This document shows positions 62,791 through 64,000 of a stretch of 64,000 bases of DNA, in pieces (the stretch's first letter is position 1; every line of letters starts with the position of its first letter). Source of the DNA: Streptosporangium amethystogenes (GTDB taxonomy: Bacteria; Actinomycetota; Actinomycetes; Streptosporangiales; Streptosporangiaceae); contig NZ_JOEQ01000017.1 in the NCBI RefSeq assembly GCF_000721075.1, forward strand, positions 1-64,000, written 5' to 3'. A model generated the notes under the pieces. It saw only the letters and a program-made list of their open reading frames with translations. It searched no databases and was not told where the DNA came from. A program made the translations under genes and the position numbers.

Positions 62791-63833
62791 CGGCTTTCCT
62801 CGGCGGCGCAACCCTCGATCGTGTCGGGCGCGGTGGCGTTCGCCACGTTGCCGGCGAAACCCTGCCGGGTGAAGTCGGCGTCGACCTGGACGTCGAGCGG
62901 GGTGTTGCCGGTGATCCGGTTCCAGGAGATGTGGTTGTCCAGGGATTCGTCGCCTCCCCAGTCCTTGGACGATCCCAGCACGAACGCCCCGCCCATGACC
63001 GAGGGGCCGCTCGGGTGGTTGTCGTGGATCCGGTTTCCCACCACGGTGACGCGGTGGGCACCGATCAGCGCGAGGCCCACCCCGGAGATCGGCGGGCCCG
63101 CCTCACCGAGGCCGTTCGGGTTGCCCTCCCCGCTGAGCAGCCCGTTGCCGCGAAGCTCGTTCTCCGCCACCAGGCAGTCGTTCACCCCACCCGGCAGCTC
63201 GCCCTCGTAGGTCTGGTTGAGCAGGAGCAGCCCGGCGGAGTTGCCGTGGCAGGTGTTGCGCAGCATCCGCGCCTTCGAGGAGTTGTCGACGAAGATCCCG
63301 AAGGCGTTGGCGGAGGTCTCGTTCTCCGCGACCAGCGCGTTCGCCTCGGGGCAGAAGCTCAGCGCGATGCCCGCGTACTGGCTCCCCGAGGCCCGGCAGC
63401 GCAGCACCTCGACGCCGCTGCACTCGCGGACGTAGACGCCCCAGAAGTCGTTGTCCCGCGCCTCGACGTCCTCGACGACGAGCCCCTGGACCGTGTGCGC
63501 GTAGACGCCGGAGCCGGAGAAACCGCTCACCGCCAGCCCGCGTACGGTGACGTCGCGGATGCCGTCACCGTGCACGCTGATGCCGCTGACCACGTCCTCC
63601 GACGCGTCGTGCAGCTGCGGGATGCCCACCTTTGCCACCGCACCGGGTACCAGCCTGGTCAGCTCCGGCCCCTCACCGACCAGGGTGACCCCGCTGTGCT
63701 TGATCCACAGGCTCTCCGCGTAGTCGCCCTCGGCCAGGCGGATGGTCGCTCCCGGCCCCGCCTCGTCGAGCGCCCGCTGGATCGACTCTCCGGGCTTGAC
63801 GAAGGTCTCCCCCTCCGCCTGGACAAGCGACAT
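62787..63833 (-). CDS. Right-handed beta-helix protein (NosD-like)
   Basis: 348 residues from ATG 63833. Repeats of 22-25 residues with the parallel beta-helix pattern are seen throughout (GSGVYAHTVQGLVVEDVEA, NDFWGVYVRECSGVEVLRCR, AFGIFVDNSSKARMLRNTC). It resembles NosD and pectate-lyase-like domains. No signal peptide is found, so the protein is expected in the cytoplasm unless it is exported by a partner. It is cotranscribed with an ATPase and two ABC-2 permeases in a NosDFY-like order. Confidence 0.88.
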   Translation of the reverse strand: MSLVQAEGETFVKPGESIQRALDEAGPGATIRLAEGDYAESLWIKHSGVTLVGEGPELTRLVPGAVAKVGIPQLHDASEDVVSGISVHGDGIRDVTVRGLAVSGFSGSGVYAHTVQGLVVEDVEARDNDFWGVYVRECSGVEVLRCRASGSQYAGIALSFCPEANALVAENETSANAFGIFVDNSSKARMLRNTCHGNSAGLLLLNQTYEGELPGGVNDCLVAENELRGNGLLSGEGNPNGLGEAGPPISGVGLALIGAHRVTVVGNRIHDNHPSGPSVMGGAFVLGSSKDWGGDESLDNHISWNRITGNTPLDVQVDADFTRQGFAGNVANATAPDTIEGCAAEESR

Positions 63834-64000
63834 CACAATGCTCCCTTGGAATCGACGGTCACTATCGCCAGCGCGACGAGCAGTCCCGCGCTCAGGCCCC
63901 ACCGGGCCGCGCCGGCCACCGGGGCGTCGTTCTCCCGCGGCGCCAGCCGGGCCAGGGCGGCGCGGCGGCTGGCGCCCCTGATGGTGTACGACGCGCCCGT
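63833..64000 (-). CDS. Membrane protein, C-terminal part only
   Basis: 55 C-terminal residues are visible before the window edge; the stop (TGA 63835-63833) overlaps the beta-helix ATG. The visible part has a basic stretch (TIRGASRRAALARLAPRE) and one C-terminal helix (WGLSAGLLVALAIVTV). The family cannot be told from this piece. It is the upstream gene of the beta-helix/ABC-2 operon. Confidence 0.6.
   Translation of the reverse strand, partial: TGASYTIRGASRRAALARLAPRENDAPVAGAARWGLSAGLLVALAIVTVDSKGAL

Overview
The window is high-GC DNA from a filamentous actinomycete. Codons end mostly in G or C, GTG and TTG starts are common, and neighbouring genes are often coupled through ATGA or GTGA overlaps. 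DGPF/ECF42 sigma pairs, a Ser/Thr kinase, a GH12 cellulase behind a CebR-like box and many TetR regulators fit the Streptosporangiales or a relative such as Streptomyces. The species is an inference. No rRNA, tRNA or CRISPR array was found.

Layout: (1) 1-7968, minus strand: a peptide/opine-type ABC importer (solute-binding lipoprotein, two permeases, a fused double ATPase) runs into hydantoinase/oxoprolinase subunits A and B, the latter cut by the window edge. (2) 8.3-12.4 kb: accessory stretch with an orphan VapB-like antitoxin and its decayed VapC toxin, a TetR gene, two secreted proteins of unknown role and an IS4-type transposase missing catalytic residues. (3) 12.5-26.1 kb: sugar regulon. 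araA, araD, araB and a YtfR/YtfT/YjfF-like transporter form a minus-strand operon. A LacI gene and four matching operators separate it from a plus-strand chvE-gguA-gguB operon. araA has lost its normal 3' end and reads through a strong hairpin. (4) 26-36.5 kb: TerC, a DinB-like protein, a DHA2 efflux pump with divergent TetR and a very long palindromic operator, a hydrolase remnant, a Ser/Thr kinase, a TetR controlling an FMO-SDR fusion, and an ArsR-rhodanese fusion with a cupin. (5) 36.6-46 kb: a 40-residue membrane protein, a DGPF/ECF42 pair, DUF1349, an acyltransferase fragment, GH12 cellulase, nucleoside hydrolase lipoprotein, and a five-gene overlapping operon of ECF sigma, anti-sigma, ABC exporter and sensorless histidine kinase.

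(6) 46.2-56.5 kb: a complete catabolic island with Ldh2-type dehydrogenase, SDR, flavin hydroxylase, two cupins, RidA, FAH-family enzyme, ACMSD-like amidohydrolase, SsuABC-type importer and a GntR/FCD regulator. Both of its promoter regions carry the same heptamer repeats. The enzyme set suggests breakdown of an amino- or hydroxy-aromatic compound by ring hydroxylation, cleavage, decarboxylation and deamination. (7) 56.7-64 kb, minus strand: isoaspartyl methyltransferase, CapA-like protein, rmlA coupled to a 35-codon rmlB remnant, and a NosDFY-like operon of beta-helix protein, ATPase and two ABC-2 permeases.

The most unusual elements are the araA nonstop arrangement, the 40-bp operator, the aromatic island with tandem heptamer operators, the leaderless beta-helix/ABC-2 operon and the sensorless kinase inside an ECF operon.
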